A DNA stretch of 64,000 nucleotides from CAZOJJ01 sp964580105 (GCA_964580105.1 CAZOJJ010000007.1:1-64000), one strand, 5' to 3'; positions 8,052 to 16,600 are shown, counted from the stretch's first letter. A program made the numbers and translations. The notes: generated by a model from the sequence alone, not told the origin.

Positions 8052-8924
8052 ATGTCCTGGTGGGAAGCCGTCGTCCTCGGGCTCGTGCAGGGCCTCGCCG
8101 AGTTCCTCCCGATCTCGTCGTCCGGCCACCTCGTCCTCGGCCAGCACCTCCTCGGCATCGACGAGGCGGACATCACGTTCGAGGTGTTCGTCCACTTCGG
8201 CACGACGCTCTCCATCCTCACCGTCTACTGGGCGCGCATCGTGCGCATCCTGCGCGACGGGCTGGGCGCGCTCTCCAAACCGGGGCTGTGGCGGGAGGCC
8301 GCCCGCCCCGGCAAGATCGAGCGCGCGCGCGGCGACGAGCTCACGTACGACCCGCCCGAGGCGAGCGGCGGGCCGGTCCCCTCGCTCCGGCTCCTCCTCT
8401 TCGTCCTCGTCACGATGGTCCCGACGGGGCTCGCCTACGTGCTCTTCGAGGACTGGTTCGAGGCGGCGTTCTCGGACCCCCGCCTCGTCTGCGGGATGCT
8501 CCTCGTCACGGGCACGCTGCTCCTGCTCACGCGGCTCCGCCCCGCCCCCGACGGCGTCCTCTCGCCGATCAAGGCACTCCTCGTCGGCGTCGGCCAGGCG
8601 GCGGCCCTCATCCCCGGCATCTCCCGCTCGGGCTCGACCATCTGCACGGCCCTCTACCTGAACGTGGATCGCAAGGAGGCGGCCGACTTCTCGTTCCTGA
8701 TGCTCCTCCCCGTCGTCCTCGGCGCGACGCTGCTCAAGGTGCTGGAGATGTGGGAGGTGGGCGCCGAGGTGGAGGTGCTGCCGCTCGCGCTGGGGACGCT
8801 CGTGGCGTACGCCTCCGGCATCCTCGCCATCCGGGCCGTGGTGATCCTGGTGCAGCGGCGCTCGCTCCAGTACTTCGCGTACTACTGCTACGCGGTGGGC
8901 GCACTAGGGCTGCTCCTGTTGTAG
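8052..8924 (+). CDS. uppP: Undecaprenyl-diphosphatase UppP (BacA)
   Basis: This 290-residue integral inner-membrane phosphatase converts undecaprenyl diphosphate to the monophosphate, recycling the lipid carrier of peptidoglycan synthesis. The N-terminal signature GLVQGLAEFLPISSSGHLVL (residues ~9-28) carries the conserved Glu and Ser residues. The second signature, PGISRSGSTI (~178-187), carries the catalytic Arg. Hydrophobic helices fill the rest, ending LGLLLL. An insert of about 30 hydrophilic residues (KIERARGDELTYDPPEASGG) between helices 3 and 4 is found in other Bacteroidota UppP proteins. The ATG at 8052 gives the standard N terminus MSWWEAV. Confidence 0.95.
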   Translation: MSWWEAVVLGLVQGLAEFLPISSSGHLVLGQHLLGIDEADITFEVFVHFGTTLSILTVYWARIVRILRDGLGALSKPGLWREAARPGKIERARGDELTYDPPEASGGPVPSLRLLLFVLVTMVPTGLAYVLFEDWFEAAFSDPRLVCGMLLVTGTLLLLTRLRPAPDGVLSPIKALLVGVGQAAALIPGISRSGSTICTALYLNVDRKEAADFSFLMLLPVVLGATLLKVLEMWEVGAEVEVLPLALGTLVAYASGILAIRAVVILVQRRSLQYFAYYCYAVGALGLLLL

Positions 8925-9022
8925 ACGGCGGGGCTCGGGCTGAGCCGGCCGGCCTCGGGGCGGCGATGGAGCCGGTCCGATGGAGGTAGCGGCCTGCGGT
9001 TGGGGTGCACGACCATGCCGCG

Positions 9023-9976
9023 CTACCCGCTCGTCCCCTCACCGCGGCCGAGGCGGCCGGCCTCATGGGCCGCACGCGGCGCCTCGCGCGCCTCGTCGCG
9101 GAGCCGCCGCCGCTCCACCCCGGCCGCCAGCTTGATCGAGAGCTCGTAGAGCAGCAGCAGCGGGATGGCCATGATGATCTGGCTCAGCGGGTCCGGCGGC
9201 GTCAGCAACCCGGCCACCACCAGGATGACGACCAGGGCATATTTCCGCCCGACGCGCAGCCCGTTCGCCGTGACGATGCCCACCCTCGCCAGGAAGTAGA
9301 CGACGACGGGCAGTTCGAAGAGCGCCCCCGCACTGAACGACCACGTCAGCACGATGGAGAAGTACTTCGAGACGTCGAACTCGTTGAGGATCTGATCCGA
9401 GATCGTGAACTGCGCGAAGAACTGGAGCGCAACCGGCGTCAGGACCAAGTAACCGAAGGCCACGCCCACCATGAAGAAGAACGCAGCGAAGGCGGACACG
9501 AAGCGGAGCCCCCTGCGCTCGTTCGGATACAGCCCGGGTTCGATGAAGCGCCACGCCTGATAGATCACGAACGGCGCCCCGAGCACCAGGCCCGTGGCGA
9601 GGACGGTCCCGAAGTAGGCGAAGAACTGGCCGAAGACCGTCCGGTTCTGGAGCACCACGTCCACCGCCTCGATGCGGAGGAGCGGGTACATGAAGAACGA
9701 CGCCTCCGTGGGCCCGAGCAGCAGCGTGTTGACGACCCAGTCGGCGAAGAACAGGCAGGCGATGGTGCAGAGGAGGACGCCGCCGAGCGCCTTGAAAATC
9801 CGCCAGCGCAGCTCCTCCAGGTGGTCCAGGAACGGCATCGCGGCGCCCTCGCCGGGAGGCGGCGTGCGCGGCCCCGTCGGCAGCCCCGCGCCGGGAGGCA
9901 GGACGGGCGGCGCGGCGCCGTCGCCCGAAGGCGGGCGGCGGGTGCGGGTGAGCGTGTCCTTCAGGGCGCGGAGCAT
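9023..9976 (-). CDS. tatC: Sec-independent translocase subunit TatC
   Basis: TatC is the multispanning receptor of the twin-arginine translocon. The conserved core starts MPFLDHLEELRWRIFKAL, with the HLEELR signature, and continues with six hydrophobic helices, the periplasmic PGLYPNERRGLRFV motif and the LTPPDPLSQ loop typical of TatC. Taken from the ATG at 9976 the protein is 317 residues, with a Pro-rich extension of about 45 residues before the core. A start at the internal ATG (9838) would give the usual TatC N terminus, and a GTG at 10000 is also in frame. No tatA or tatB is adjacent. A putative Tat substrate (LD-carboxypeptidase) is encoded at 59626-60738. Confidence 0.9.
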   Translation of the reverse strand: MLRALKDTLTRTRRPPSGDGAAPPVLPPGAGLPTGPRTPPPGEGAAMPFLDHLEELRWRIFKALGGVLLCTIACLFFADWVVNTLLLGPTEASFFMYPLLRIEAVDVVLQNRTVFGQFFAYFGTVLATGLVLGAPFVIYQAWRFIEPGLYPNERRGLRFVSAFAAFFFMVGVAFGYLVLTPVALQFFAQFTISDQILNEFDVSKYFSIVLTWSFSAGALFELPVVVYFLARVGIVTANGLRVGRKYALVVILVVAGLLTPPDPLSQIIMAIPLLLLYELSIKLAAGVERRRLRDEAREAPRAAHEAGRLGRGEGTSG

Positions 9977-10023
9977 GGCGAGAACCGGGCGGGCCGGCAC
10001 AATCTAGTGCGGCCATACACGCA

Positions 10024-10052
10024 GCAGGGGTCCGACGGTGCCGGACCCCTGC
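10024..10052 (-). terminator. Perfect 11-bp hairpin downstream of the phosphoribosyltransferase gene
   Basis: GCAGGGGTCCG (10024-10034) pairs with CGGACCCCTGC (10042-10052) around a 7-nt loop. On the minus strand it lies 25 bp after the phosphoribosyltransferase stop and before tatC. It has no T-run, so the role as a terminator is inferred. Confidence 0.4.
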
Positions 10053-10077
10053 GGAGAAATCGTGCGGAAACGGGCGC

Positions 10078-10701
10078 TCAGCCGACGGCCGCCCCGGTGT
10101 CGCCCGAGGGCGCCGCGGCGGCGCGCGTGTTCTCGCGGAGGTTCAGCTCCAGCAGGCTCTCGACCCAGAGGCCGTCGGCCTCGAGGCGGGCGCGGCCGCC
10201 GCTCCAGGTGAAGTTGAACAGCGTCATCACGCCCGCCACCTGGAAGCCGTCCGAGCGGAGCAGCGCCACGGCGCGGGCGGCCGAGCGGCCGCTGTTGAGG
10301 ATGTCGTCCACCAGCGCCACGGGGCGGCTGCGGTCGAGCGGGCCCTCGACGAGGCGGCGGCGGCCGTAGGCCTTGCGGCGCTCGCGGATGAAGCCGCCCC
10401 GGAGCGGGCGCTCGGGAGGGCCTCCGGCCAGCACGGCGCAGACCATCGGGAAGGCGCCGTAGCCGAAACCGGCCACCTGGTCCACGTCGCGGCCGAGGAG
10501 GCGCTCGGCCAGCACGCTCCCGATCTCGGGGAAGACGTCGCCGTCGAGCATGGGCGTCCGCGTGTCGAGCAGCCAGCCGATGGGCTGCCCGCGCGGGTCG
10601 GTGATCGGCTCGTCCTCCCGGCGGACGAGCGCGCGCTGGTAGAGCACGTGGCCCAGGCGCGTCAGCGCCGACTCGGGGACCGAACTGGAATCGCTCGCCA
10701 T
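10078..10701 (-). CDS. Type I phosphoribosyltransferase (orotate PRTase-like)
   Basis: This 207-residue cytosolic protein has the PRPP-binding motif VALVDDILNSGRSA (residues ~129-142), which places it in the type I phosphoribosyltransferases. The layout resembles orotate phosphoribosyltransferases, with an early VLYQRALVRRE segment, GFGYGAFPMVCAVLAGG and FIRERRKAYGRRRLVEG (flexible-loop region). The residues in the PRPP loop (DDILNSG rather than EDVITTG) differ from standard PyrE, so the base specificity is uncertain. It is separated from the convergently oriented neighbours only by short spacers and is on the same strand as tatC and glyA. The ATG at 10701 gives a compact N terminus. Confidence 0.7.
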   Translation of the reverse strand: MASDSSSVPESALTRLGHVLYQRALVRREDEPITDPRGQPIGWLLDTRTPMLDGDVFPEIGSVLAERLLGRDVDQVAGFGYGAFPMVCAVLAGGPPERPLRGGFIRERRKAYGRRRLVEGPLDRSRPVALVDDILNSGRSAARAVALLRSDGFQVAGVMTLFNFTWSGGRARLEADGLWVESLLELNLRENTRAAAAPSGDTGAAVG

Positions 10702-10915
10702 GAGAGACGGGGAGGGAGAAGGACGCGGCAGGCCGCCGGGATTCGTTCTGAAACGGGGCGGAAGAAAACACGAGCCTTCCGCTTTCGTTCCGGCGCGTTC
10801 CGCCGGAGCGGAGCGCGTGGGAACATACGGCGCGCGCCGCGGCAAGTGACGTTCCGCTTCGGGTCTTTTTCCGCGCCCTCCGCGATTTTTGGGGGCGGGG
10901 CGCCGCCCGGCCCCC

Positions 10916-12232
10916 TCAGGCGCCGAGGCCGACGTCCTCGGGCGCGTAGAGCGGGAAGGCGTCGCAGAGCGCGCGGACTTCGGCGCGCACGGCCGCCCGC
11001 TCGGCCTCGTCGTCCGGCCGGGAGAGGACGCGGTCGATGAGGGCGACCATCTGCCGGAACGCGTCGGGGCCGAGGCCGCGCGTGGTCATGGCGGGGCTGC
11101 CCACGCGGATGCCGCTCGTCACGAACGGGCTCTCGGTGTCGTACGGCACCATGTTCTTGTTGACCGTGATCTCGGCCTCGCCGAGGAGCGCCTCGGCCTG
11201 CTTCCCGGTGAGCCCCTTGCTCCGGAGGTCGATGAGGCAGAGGTGGTTGTCGGTGCCGCCCGAGACGACGCCGTAGCCGCGCTCGACGAACGCCTCGGCC
11301 ATCGCCCGCGCGTTCTCGATCACCCGCCGGCCGTACTCGGCGAACGCCGGCTGGAGGGCTTCCCCGAGGGCCACCGCCTTCGCGGCGATGACGTGCATGA
11401 GCGGCCCGCCGATGACGCCGGGGAAGACGGCCGAGTCGAGCACCTGCCCGGTCGTCTTCGGCCGCCCGTCCTTGAAGGTGGCGCCGTTCGGGCTCGGCGC
11501 GTCGCGGCCGACGAGGAGCATGCCGCCGCGCGGGCCGCGGAGCGTCTTGTGCGTCGTCGTCGAGACGACGTGCGCGTGCGGCATCGGGTCGTTCAGCAGG
11601 TCCGCCGCGATGAGACCGGCCGTGTGCGCCATGTCCACCCAGAGCACCGCGCCCACTTCGTCGGCGATCTCGCGGAGGGCGGCGTAGTCGAAGTCGCGGC
11701 TGTAGGCGCTGGCGCCGACGGAGAGCATCCGGGGGCGGACCTCCCGCGCCCGGTCCCGCACGCGGTCGAGGTCGATGCGGCCGGCCATCGGGCCCTCCTT
11801 CTCGACGCCGTAGAAATGGGCCTCGTAGAGGATGCCGGAGAAGTTGACCGGCGAGCCGTGCGTGAGGTGGCCGCCGTGGGCGAGGTCGAGGCCGAGGAGG
11901 CGGTCGCCCGGCCGCATGAAGGCCAGGTAGACGGCGTGGTTGGCCGTCGCGCCGGAGTGCGGCTGCACGTTGACCCACTCGGCCCCGAAGAGGCGCTTCG
12001 CCCGCTCGCGCGCGAGGTCCTCCACCTCGTCGACGAACCGGCAGCCGCCGTAGTAGCGCTTGCCGGGAAGGCCCTCGGCGTACTTGTTCGTGAGCGGGGT
12101 GCCCATCGCCTGGAGGACGGCGGGCGAGACGAAGTTCTCGGAGGCGATGAGCTCGATGCCGTCGTTCTGCCGCTCGATCTCGCGGCGGACGGCGGCGAAG
12201 ACCTCGGGGTCCTGCTGCTGGAGGGCGTGCAT
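10916..12232 (-). CDS. glyA: Serine hydroxymethyltransferase
   Basis: This 438-residue PLP enzyme interconverts serine and glycine with tetrahydrofolate, feeding one-carbon metabolism. Diagnostic features are IELIASENFVSPAVL near residue 27, the YYGGCRFVDEVE substrate-site block, and the PLP lysine K229 in VVSTTTHKTLRGPRGG. NVQPHSGATANHAVY and the C-terminal TSGIRVGSPAMTTRG are also present. Length and order match the family throughout. A TACCTTCT -7-like box lies 38 bp upstream on the minus strand (12270-12277). Confidence 0.97.
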   Translation of the reverse strand: MHALQQQDPEVFAAVRREIERQNDGIELIASENFVSPAVLQAMGTPLTNKYAEGLPGKRYYGGCRFVDEVEDLARERAKRLFGAEWVNVQPHSGATANHAVYLAFMRPGDRLLGLDLAHGGHLTHGSPVNFSGILYEAHFYGVEKEGPMAGRIDLDRVRDRAREVRPRMLSVGASAYSRDFDYAALREIADEVGAVLWVDMAHTAGLIAADLLNDPMPHAHVVSTTTHKTLRGPRGGMLLVGRDAPSPNGATFKDGRPKTTGQVLDSAVFPGVIGGPLMHVIAAKAVALGEALQPAFAEYGRRVIENARAMAEAFVERGYGVVSGGTDNHLCLIDLRSKGLTGKQAEALLGEAEITVNKNMVPYDTESPFVTSGIRVGSPAMTTRGLGPDAFRQMVALIDRVLSRPDDEAERAAVRAEVRALCDAFPLYAPEDVGLGA

Positions 12233-12269
12233 GGGGCGAAGGGAGAAAGGGGGAGAGCGGGCACGACCG

Positions 12270-12277
12270 AGAAGGTA
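12270..12277 (-). promoter_or_regulatory. -7-like element upstream of glyA
   Basis: On the minus strand the sequence reads TACCTTCT, 38 bp before the glyA ATG, in the 74-bp spacer after the DUF4359 gene. It fits the TAnnTTnn pattern seen repeatedly in this window. Confidence 0.35.
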
Positions 12278-12306
12278 CGCTCGCTCGCCCCCCTTTCTCC
12301 CGCGCC

Positions 12307-12642
12307 CTACTCCAGCATCGCCGGGCGCTCCAGCTCGATGAACTGCGTGCCGATGCCGAGAAAGACCCACTCGCCGCCGGTGGCGCTCCGCCCGTTGAGG
12401 TCGAGCGTGTAGACGCTGCAGACGACGTAGTTCGTGCGCTCGACCGCGCGGCCGGCGGCCTCACGGGCCAGCGTGCCCAGCACCGACCGACCGATCTCGC
12501 CGAACAGGCCGGAGGACTCCCGGGCGCGGTCGGCCACGACCGCCTGCGCCCGCGTCTGCGCGAACTGCGCGAAGTCCTCCTTCGTTGGGTTGAGCAGCGC
12601 CAGCGTGCCGACGACCACGCTGGCGACGATCAGAAACTTCAT
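12307..12642 (-). CDS. DUF4359 domain-containing membrane-anchored protein
   Basis: This 111-residue protein has a single N-terminal hydrophobic segment (MKFLIVASVVVGTLALLNPT), then NPTKEDFAQFAQTRA, the DUF4359 opening. It ends with VVCSVYTLDLNGRSA and FLGIGTQFIEL, a compact domain that is probably periplasmic. The family has no known function. It reads in the same direction as glyA, which starts 74 bp downstream. Confidence 0.75.
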   Translation of the reverse strand: MKFLIVASVVVGTLALLNPTKEDFAQFAQTRAQAVVADRARESSGLFGEIGRSVLGTLAREAAGRAVERTNYVVCSVYTLDLNGRSATGGEWVFLGIGTQFIELERPAMLE

Positions 12643-12734
12643 GACGTTCGAAGGTGGCATCCCGCCCGGAGTGAAGGGAGCGTGGCCCCGTCGGTGTGCT
12701 ATCGCGCCCCGCCCCCGAAGGTAAATCAACGCGG

Positions 12735-13409
12735 TCAGGAGTCCACGCGGCCGTACGTCATGGCGTAGACAAGAAGGTTGACGCCCATCCGCAGCGCCTT
12801 CTCGCGGACCTCCGGCGGGTTGTGGTGGACGCTCTCGTCCTCCCAGCCGTCGGCGAGGTCGCTCTCGTAGGCGTAGAAGACGGCGAGGCGGCCGTGCGCG
12901 TCGAATAGGCCGAAGCCCTGCGCCGGCCTGCCGTCGTGCTCGTGGATCTTCGGCAACCCGTCGGGGAAGGCGAAGTGGGCGTGGTAGATCGGGTGCGAGG
13001 CCGGGAGCTCGGCGAACTCCTGATCCGGGTACACCTTCCGCATCTCGCGGCGGAGGGCCTCGTCGAGGCCGTAGTCGTCGTTGACGTAGAGGAAGCCGCC
13101 GCCGTCGAGGTAGCGGCGGAGGCGCTCGGCCTCGCGCTCGGTGAAGAACACGTTGCCGTGACCGTTGAGGTAGAGGAACGGGTAGCGGAAGAGCTGGTCG
13201 CTGGTGAGCTCGACCGTGGCCGCCTCGGGGTCGAGGTCGAGGAGGGTGTGCTGCCGCGCGTAGGCGATGAGGCCGGGGAGCGGGTCGCCCGAGTACCAGT
13301 CGCCCCCGCCGCCGTAGTGAACGCGGGCGATCTGGATTTCGTGGGGTTGCGCCTGGACGACGGGCGCCGGCGCGACCAGCAGCAGGATCAGGAGGGGGAC
13401 GTATCGCAT
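12735..13409 (-). CDS. DUF4159 domain-containing exported protein
   Basis: This 224-residue protein has a signal peptide (MRYVPLLILLLVAPAPVVQAQ) followed by a DUF4159 domain: IQIARVHYGGGGDWY, LTSDQLFRYPFLYLNGHG, LRRYLDGGGFLYVNDDYGLD, and a late HHNPPEVREKALRMGVNLLVYAM. DUF4159 has a glutamine-amidotransferase-like fold and is often encoded near MoxR ATPase/VWA gene sets in Bacteroidota. Here the closest MoxR-like gene is 4 kb away, so no operon link is visible. The mature protein should be periplasmic. Confidence 0.85.
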   Translation of the reverse strand: MRYVPLLILLLVAPAPVVQAQPHEIQIARVHYGGGGDWYSGDPLPGLIAYARQHTLLDLDPEAATVELTSDQLFRYPFLYLNGHGNVFFTEREAERLRRYLDGGGFLYVNDDYGLDEALRREMRKVYPDQEFAELPASHPIYHAHFAFPDGLPKIHEHDGRPAQGFGLFDAHGRLAVFYAYESDLADGWEDESVHHNPPEVREKALRMGVNLLVYAMTYGRVDS

Positions 13410-13561
13410 GGGGTCGTTAATTACGGCGGTCGCCCGCTCGTTCCAAGCCGTTCCGCCATGCCAACGCGCCGCCTCGCCCTCTTCGTGCTCCGCCCCGAGA
13501 AGGACATGCGCGCGGTCTTCCGCGAGGGCCGATGGAAACCCCGGGAGCCGTGAGCGCGCGG

Positions 13562-13569
13562 TAGCTTCT
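13562..13569 (+). promoter_or_regulatory. -7-like element TAGCTTCT
   Basis: TAGCTTCT lies 23 bp before the ATG of the stand-alone NFACT-R gene and fits the recurring TAnnTTnn pattern. No clear TTG is found 19-21 nt upstream. Confidence 0.35.
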
Positions 13570-13592
13570 CGCTCCCGATCACCCGACGACCC

Positions 13593-13985
13593 ATGCCCCG
13601 GAAGGAACGCCCCAGCGCCGCGCCCGACGTCAAGCCGTTCGAATACGGCGGCTACGAGATCCTCGTCGGCCAGAGCGCCCGGGACAACGACCGGCTCACG
13701 TTCCAGGTGGCCGAACCGCAGGACCTCTGGCTGCACGTCGGTGGCGGCACGCCCGGCAGCCACGTCGTGATCAAGAACCCCGGCGGCGGCGAGGTCCCGC
13801 GCGACGTGGTCAAGCGCGCCGCCGAGCTGGCCGTGTTCCACTCCAAGGCGAAGGGCGCGAAGGGGAAGGTGGAGGTCCACGTCTGCCGCGCGTGCGACGT
13901 GCGGAAGCCGCGCGGGGCCAAGCCCGGATCGGTGGAGCTGCGCCGCTGGGAGGGCGTGAAGGTCTACCCGCCGGAGGCGGTGTAA
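13593..13985 (+). CDS. Stand-alone NFACT-R (DUF814) domain protein
   Basis: This 130-residue soluble protein consists only of an NFACT-R domain: YEILVGQSARDNDRLTFQ, the core QDLWLHVGGGTPGSHVVI, then HSKAKGAKGKVEVHVCRACD and VRKPRGAKPGSVELRRWE. The core aligns with the C-terminal domain of the RqcH-like protein at 6310-7968 (HDLWLHARGVPGSHVV). Family knowledge: isolated NFACT-R proteins are thought to bind RNA or ribosomes, but their role is not settled. It has no signal peptide. The start ATG gives a short charged leader (PRKERPSAAPD) before the domain. Confidence 0.8.
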   Translation: MPRKERPSAAPDVKPFEYGGYEILVGQSARDNDRLTFQVAEPQDLWLHVGGGTPGSHVVIKNPGGGEVPRDVVKRAAELAVFHSKAKGAKGKVEVHVCRACDVRKPRGAKPGSVELRRWEGVKVYPPEAV

Positions 13986-14121
13986 GCACCGGAGCGCGGC
14001 GGATGTGACGGCCCGCCGGCAGGGCGCGGCTTTCGGCGGCGACGGGGCGCCGCGTACAGAAACCGCCCCAATCGAGCGGCCGTAGAGAGCCGCCCGTGTC
14101 CCTTCCGATCTCCGTTCGCCG

Positions 14122-15285
14122 ATGCACGCCGTGATGAAGGTTCTGCCTCTGCTCCTCCTCGTCGTCCTCGCCGGATGCCGGCAGCCCGCCCTCTCCCAGC
14201 AGAGCCCGCCGCCGCAGACGGTCGAGATCCCGGACGACGAGCAGGCGCAGGAGCGCCTCGAGGCCGACCTCCTGCGGAGCCGCCGCACGGCCATCACCCG
14301 CGCCGTCGAGGCCGCCGCGCCGGCCGTCGTCTCCATCAACGTCATCGAGGTGCGGCAGGTGCGCTACCGCGACCCCTTCGCCGACTTCTTCGACCAGTTC
14401 TACGGCCGCCGCCCGCGCGACCGCGTCTACCAGCAGCAGGTGCAGGGCATCGGCTCCGGCTTCGTCATCTCGCCCGACGGCTACATCGTCACCAACGACC
14501 ACGTGGCCGGCAACGCCTCCAAGATCACCGTCGCCTTCCCCGACGGGACGCAGCTGCCGGGCACGCTCATCGGCTCCGACCCCGAGACCGACATCGCCCT
14601 CGTCAAGGTGGAGCCCGAGAAGCCGCTGCCCTACCTCGCCTTCGACGAGCAGCACGACGCGCTCGTGGGCGAGTGGGCCATCGCCCTCGGCAACCCCTTC
14701 GGCCTGTTCGAGGCGGCCGAGCCGAGCGTGACCGTCGGCGTCGTCTCGGCCATCGGCCGCGACTTCCCCGTGCAGGAGGGCCGCATCTTCCGCGACATGA
14801 TCCAGACCGACGCGGCCATCAACCAGGGGAACTCCGGCGGCCCGCTCGTGAACGCGCTCGGCCGCGTGATCGGGATGAACACGTTCATTTACTCGCGCAC
14901 GGGCGGGTCGGTCGGCATCGGCTTCGCCGTGCCGGCGTGGCGCGTCGAGCGCGTCGTGGCGGAATTGCGCGAGCGGGGCGTCGTGGACCGCTCCTTCTAC
15001 ACCGGCCTCAACGTGCAGCCCGTCAACGAGCGCGTGGCGCGGGCGCTCGACCTCCCCGAGGCGGCCGGCCTCATCGTGCGGAGCGTCGACGCCGACTCCC
15101 CCGCCGAGGCGTCGGGCTTCCGGCCCTACGACGTCGTCGTCGCCATCGAGGGCGAGCCGGTGGCCTCGAACGCGGACGTCCGCCAGCGGCTGCTCGACTA
15201 CCGCGCGGGCGACACCGTCCGCGTCACCATCGTCCGCGACGGCCGCACGCTGGAGGTCCCGCTCCACCTCGCGCCGACGGGGTAG
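14122..15285 (+). CDS. HtrA/DegP-type lipoprotein serine protease with PDZ domain
   Basis: This 387-residue periplasmic protease has a lipoprotein signal ending VVLAGC (Cys at ~19 from the first ATG; a second in-frame ATG at 14134 gives the cleaner signal MKVLPLLLLVVLAGC). The trypsin-like catalytic triad is H127 (TNDHVAG), D157 (ETDIALVKV) and S238 (NQGNSGGPL). A PDZ domain covers residues ~295-385 (AGLIVRSVDADSPAEASGF, then YDVVVAIEGEPV). Family role: degradation and chaperoning of misfolded envelope proteins under stress. Lipidation implies membrane attachment, unlike E. coli DegP. It is followed by a tandem-repeat scaffold gap. Confidence 0.92.
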   Translation: MHAVMKVLPLLLLVVLAGCRQPALSQQSPPPQTVEIPDDEQAQERLEADLLRSRRTAITRAVEAAAPAVVSINVIEVRQVRYRDPFADFFDQFYGRRPRDRVYQQQVQGIGSGFVISPDGYIVTNDHVAGNASKITVAFPDGTQLPGTLIGSDPETDIALVKVEPEKPLPYLAFDEQHDALVGEWAIALGNPFGLFEAAEPSVTVGVVSAIGRDFPVQEGRIFRDMIQTDAAINQGNSGGPLVNALGRVIGMNTFIYSRTGGSVGIGFAVPAWRVERVVAELRERGVVDRSFYTGLNVQPVNERVARALDLPEAAGLIVRSVDADSPAEASGFRPYDVVVAIEGEPVASNADVRQRLLDYRAGDTVRVTIVRDGRTLEVPLHLAPTG

Positions 15286-15354
15286 CCGACGGGAAGAAAG
15301 GAGGAAAGGAGGAGGAACGCCGTGTGAACGTCGAAGCCGACGGCTAATCTGCAG

Positions 15355-15454
15355 NNNNNNNNNNNNNNNNNNNNNNNNNNNNNNNNNNNNNNNNNNNNNN
15401 NNNNNNNNNNNNNNNNNNNNNNNNNNNNNNNNNNNNNNNNNNNNNNNNNNNNNN
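15355..15454. other. Assembly gap (100 N) inside a 12-bp tandem repeat
   Basis: Exactly 100 N, the usual placeholder for a scaffold gap of unknown size. The left flank ends CTGCAG and the right flank opens with five copies of CCTGTCCTGCAG, so the unresolved sequence is most likely more of the same repeat. Confidence 0.95.
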
Positions 15455-15514
15455 CCTGTCCTGCAGCCTGTCCTGCAGCCTGTCCTGCAGCCTGTCCTGC
15501 AGCCTGTCCTGCAG
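15455..15514. repeat. 12-bp tandem repeat, five perfect copies after the gap
   Basis: CCTGTCCTGCAG repeated five times, then a broken copy CCTGTCCCAC. The CTGCAG at 15349-15354 left of the gap is the end of the same unit. The array ends about 20 bp before the start codon of a lipoprotein gene, so its length sets the distance between that gene and any upstream promoter. Confidence 0.95.
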
Positions 15515-15535
15515 CCTGTCCCACCGCCGTCTCTC

Positions 15536-16600
15536 ATGCGCCGCTTCCTCCTCGCTGCCGTTCTTCCGCTCATCCTCGCCCTCACCGCCTGCCTCCCGTC
15601 GAGCCAGCGGCGCAACACCGAGGCGCTGACGCCGGCCGACTCCCTCTCGCGCCGGCTCGCCGCCGAGGCACCCGTCGACTCCCTCCGCCTCGCGTGGACG
15701 GCCGACGCTCCCGAAGATGCGCCGATGGAGCTGCCCTCCTCGCTCGTCTGGCTGCCCGACTCGCTCGGCGGCGCCCTCATCGTGGCCGACACGCGCAGCG
15801 GCGCGCTCCACGTCGTCTCTTCGGAGGGCGAGTATGCCGAAGCCCGGCGGCCGGACGGGCTGGACTACCCCTACCTCGCCGGGCACCGCGCCGACACGCT
15901 CGTCGTGCTCAGCCGCGGCACGAACCGACTCGGCTTCGTCGTCGGCGAGTCGGTCGTGCGGACGATCCCGCTGCCCGAGGAGCGGATCGCCTCGGCGCTG
16001 GCGACGGACGCCGCCCTATACGCCAAGCGCGCCGACGACGAGGGCCTCGCCCTCCTCCGGCTCACCGAGGCGGGCGGGGTCGCCGCGCGCTACCCGCTCG
16101 CCGGGCCGTACTGGCGGCACGTCGGCTTCCTCCGCGACTGGGACGGCGCCCTGCTCAGCCTCTCCGGCTACCGGCCCGTCGTGGACCGCCTGGCGCCGGG
16201 CGCGGCGGCGCCCGACACGCTCGCCCTCGTCGGCTTCGACTCGCCGCAGCTCATGCGCTCGAACCAGTTCCTCCTCGGCGAGGTGGACGAGCCGCCGCTC
16301 CTCACGAGCAGCGCCGCCGTGCTGGACGACCGCCTCTACGTCCTCAACCTCCGCGCCGACGGCGTGCGGATCGACGTGTACGCGCCGGATGAGACCGGCC
16401 TCCGGATCGAACGCATCCTCGCCTACACCGACCCCGCGCTGATCGGCGCGATGTACCCCGTGGACCTGGCGGTGCGCCGAGGCGACGACGGGCGGCTCCG
16501 GTTCGCGCTCGTCCTCCAGAACCCGGGCGGGATGCTGCGGAGCGCCAGCGGGCGCGTGGCGATGCTGGAGGAGGCCGATTCCACCCCTCAGGGGAAATAG
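15536..16600 (+). CDS. Lipoprotein with beta-propeller-like repeats
   Basis: This 354-residue protein begins MRRFLLAAVLPLILALTAC, a lipoprotein signal with a LTAC lipobox. The mature part is rich in strand-turn-strand segments, such as SLVWLPDSLGGALIVADTRS, ADTLVVLSRGTNRLGFV and AVLDDRLYVLNLRADGVRI, spaced as in six-bladed NHL/SGL-type propellers. No catalytic motif stands out. It probably faces the periplasm or surface. Its immediate 5' region is the 12-bp tandem-repeat array and the scaffold gap, so its true promoter is not in this sequence. Confidence 0.65.
   Translation: MRRFLLAAVLPLILALTACLPSSQRRNTEALTPADSLSRRLAAEAPVDSLRLAWTADAPEDAPMELPSSLVWLPDSLGGALIVADTRSGALHVVSSEGEYAEARRPDGLDYPYLAGHRADTLVVLSRGTNRLGFVVGESVVRTIPLPEERIASALATDAALYAKRADDEGLALLRLTEAGGVAARYPLAGPYWRHVGFLRDWDGALLSLSGYRPVVDRLAPGAAAPDTLALVGFDSPQLMRSNQFLLGEVDEPPLLTSSAAVLDDRLYVLNLRADGVRIDVYAPDETGLRIERILAYTDPALIGAMYPVDLAVRRGDDGRLRFALVLQNPGGMLRSASGRVAMLEEADSTPQGK

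Noticed and set aside
13458..13553. 31-codon frame starting MPTRRLALFVLRPEK
   Set aside because: Too short, no conserved motif and no promoter or ribosome-binding support; most likely chance in the spacer before the NFACT-R gene.
15455..15514. Possible CRISPR array
   Set aside because: The 12-bp units are directly adjacent with no spacers, so it is a simple tandem repeat. The same holds for 52484-52551. No cas gene is present in the window.
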